Shown here: one piece after another, positions 63,966-64,000 of the stretch
Numbering within the stretch: position 1 is the first letter of the stretch
Layout: every line of letters starts with the position of its first letter
Assembly: GCF_031457495.1 (NCBI RefSeq)
Contig: NZ_JAVDWM010000001.1
Location: forward strand, 794,001 to 858,000
Direction: 5' to 3'
Source: Sphingopyxis sp. BE259
GTDB taxonomy: Bacteria > Pseudomonadota > Alphaproteobacteria > Sphingomonadales > Sphingomonadaceae
DNA length: 64,000 nt
Translations under genes and position numbers: made by a program
The notes under the pieces: generated by a model
What the model saw: only the letters and a program-made list of their open reading frames with translations
Told to the model about the DNA's origin: nothing
The model's database searches: none

Positions 63966-64000
63966 TCACACCTGGGAGCGATGGTGAGAGCCAGCGCCCT

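Noticed and set aside
1-64000. CRISPR arrays, tRNA/rRNA genes, transposases or att sites
   Set aside because: I looked for regularly spaced repeats, clover-leaf or rRNA signatures, and transposase or integrase motifs and saw none that I could support.

Overview
The window looks like chromosome or large-plasmid DNA from a Sphingomonadales alphaproteobacterium (Sphingobium / Novosphingobium / Sphingopyxis type). Evidence: GC-rich coding DNA, three TonB-dependent receptors sitting inside catabolic loci, many Rieske oxygenase pairs that share few electron-transfer genes, and a XylT-type ferredoxin inside a meta-cleavage operon. I assigned families from motifs read in the translations; no database search was run.

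Layout. (1) 1-10.5 kb, envelope and efflux: a truncated ABC1/UbiB-like kinase and a MarR regulator, divergent from an EmrA-EmrB-OMF tripartite pump; then an MlaE-MlaF-MlaD-lipoprotein lipid transporter and a TetR regulator. Mla/Ttg2-type transporters and efflux pumps are known solvent-tolerance systems, which suits an aromatic degrader. (2) 10.7-21 kb: a frameshifted acyl-CoA synthetase, then a GntR-controlled locus with two beta-lactamase-fold serine hydrolases, a degenerate M28-like Tat protein, a TonB receptor and a type-B carboxylesterase. An identical 16-bp operator core lies at two of its promoters. (3) 21.3-23.8 kb: thioesterase and alpha/beta hydrolase, divergent from a frameshifted MarR gene, with an inverted-repeat operator between them.

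(4) 24-64 kb, a large aromatic catabolic island. It holds FIVE complete Rieske alpha/beta pairs (25.8, 32.7, 42.7, 46.0 and 62.3 kb) but only one Rieske ferredoxin (44.5 kb) and one ferredoxin reductase (59.1 kb). Two of the pairs are followed by a PdxA-family dehydrogenase, the arrangement of terephthalate tphA2-A3-B, where the PdxA-like enzyme oxidises and decarboxylates a carboxylated cis-dihydrodiol. Naphthalene-type upper-pathway enzymes are spread over separate transcription units: a NahC/BphC-type extradiol dioxygenase, a NahD-type isomerase and a NahE-type hydratase-aldolase. A contiguous meta-cleavage operon (hydrolase, catechol 2,3-dioxygenase, XylG, XylJ, XylQ, XylK, XylI, XylH, XylT, aldehyde dehydrogenase, reductase) takes a catechol to pyruvate and acetyl-CoA. 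Two paralogous TonB receptors, an MFS permease, two SDRs, a GST and a second acyl-CoA ligase complete the island.

Inferred job: import and stepwise oxidation of a bicyclic or polycyclic aromatic that carries, or acquires, carboxyl groups (a naphthalene-carboxylate type substrate is the best guess). Ring one is opened by the Nah-like enzymes; the resulting carboxylated monocycles are dihydroxylated and decarboxylated by the Rieske/PdxA modules and cleaved meta. A symmetric divergent promoter at 45.8-45.9 kb, whose 26-bp palindrome supplies both -35 boxes, probably co-regulates the two main operons.
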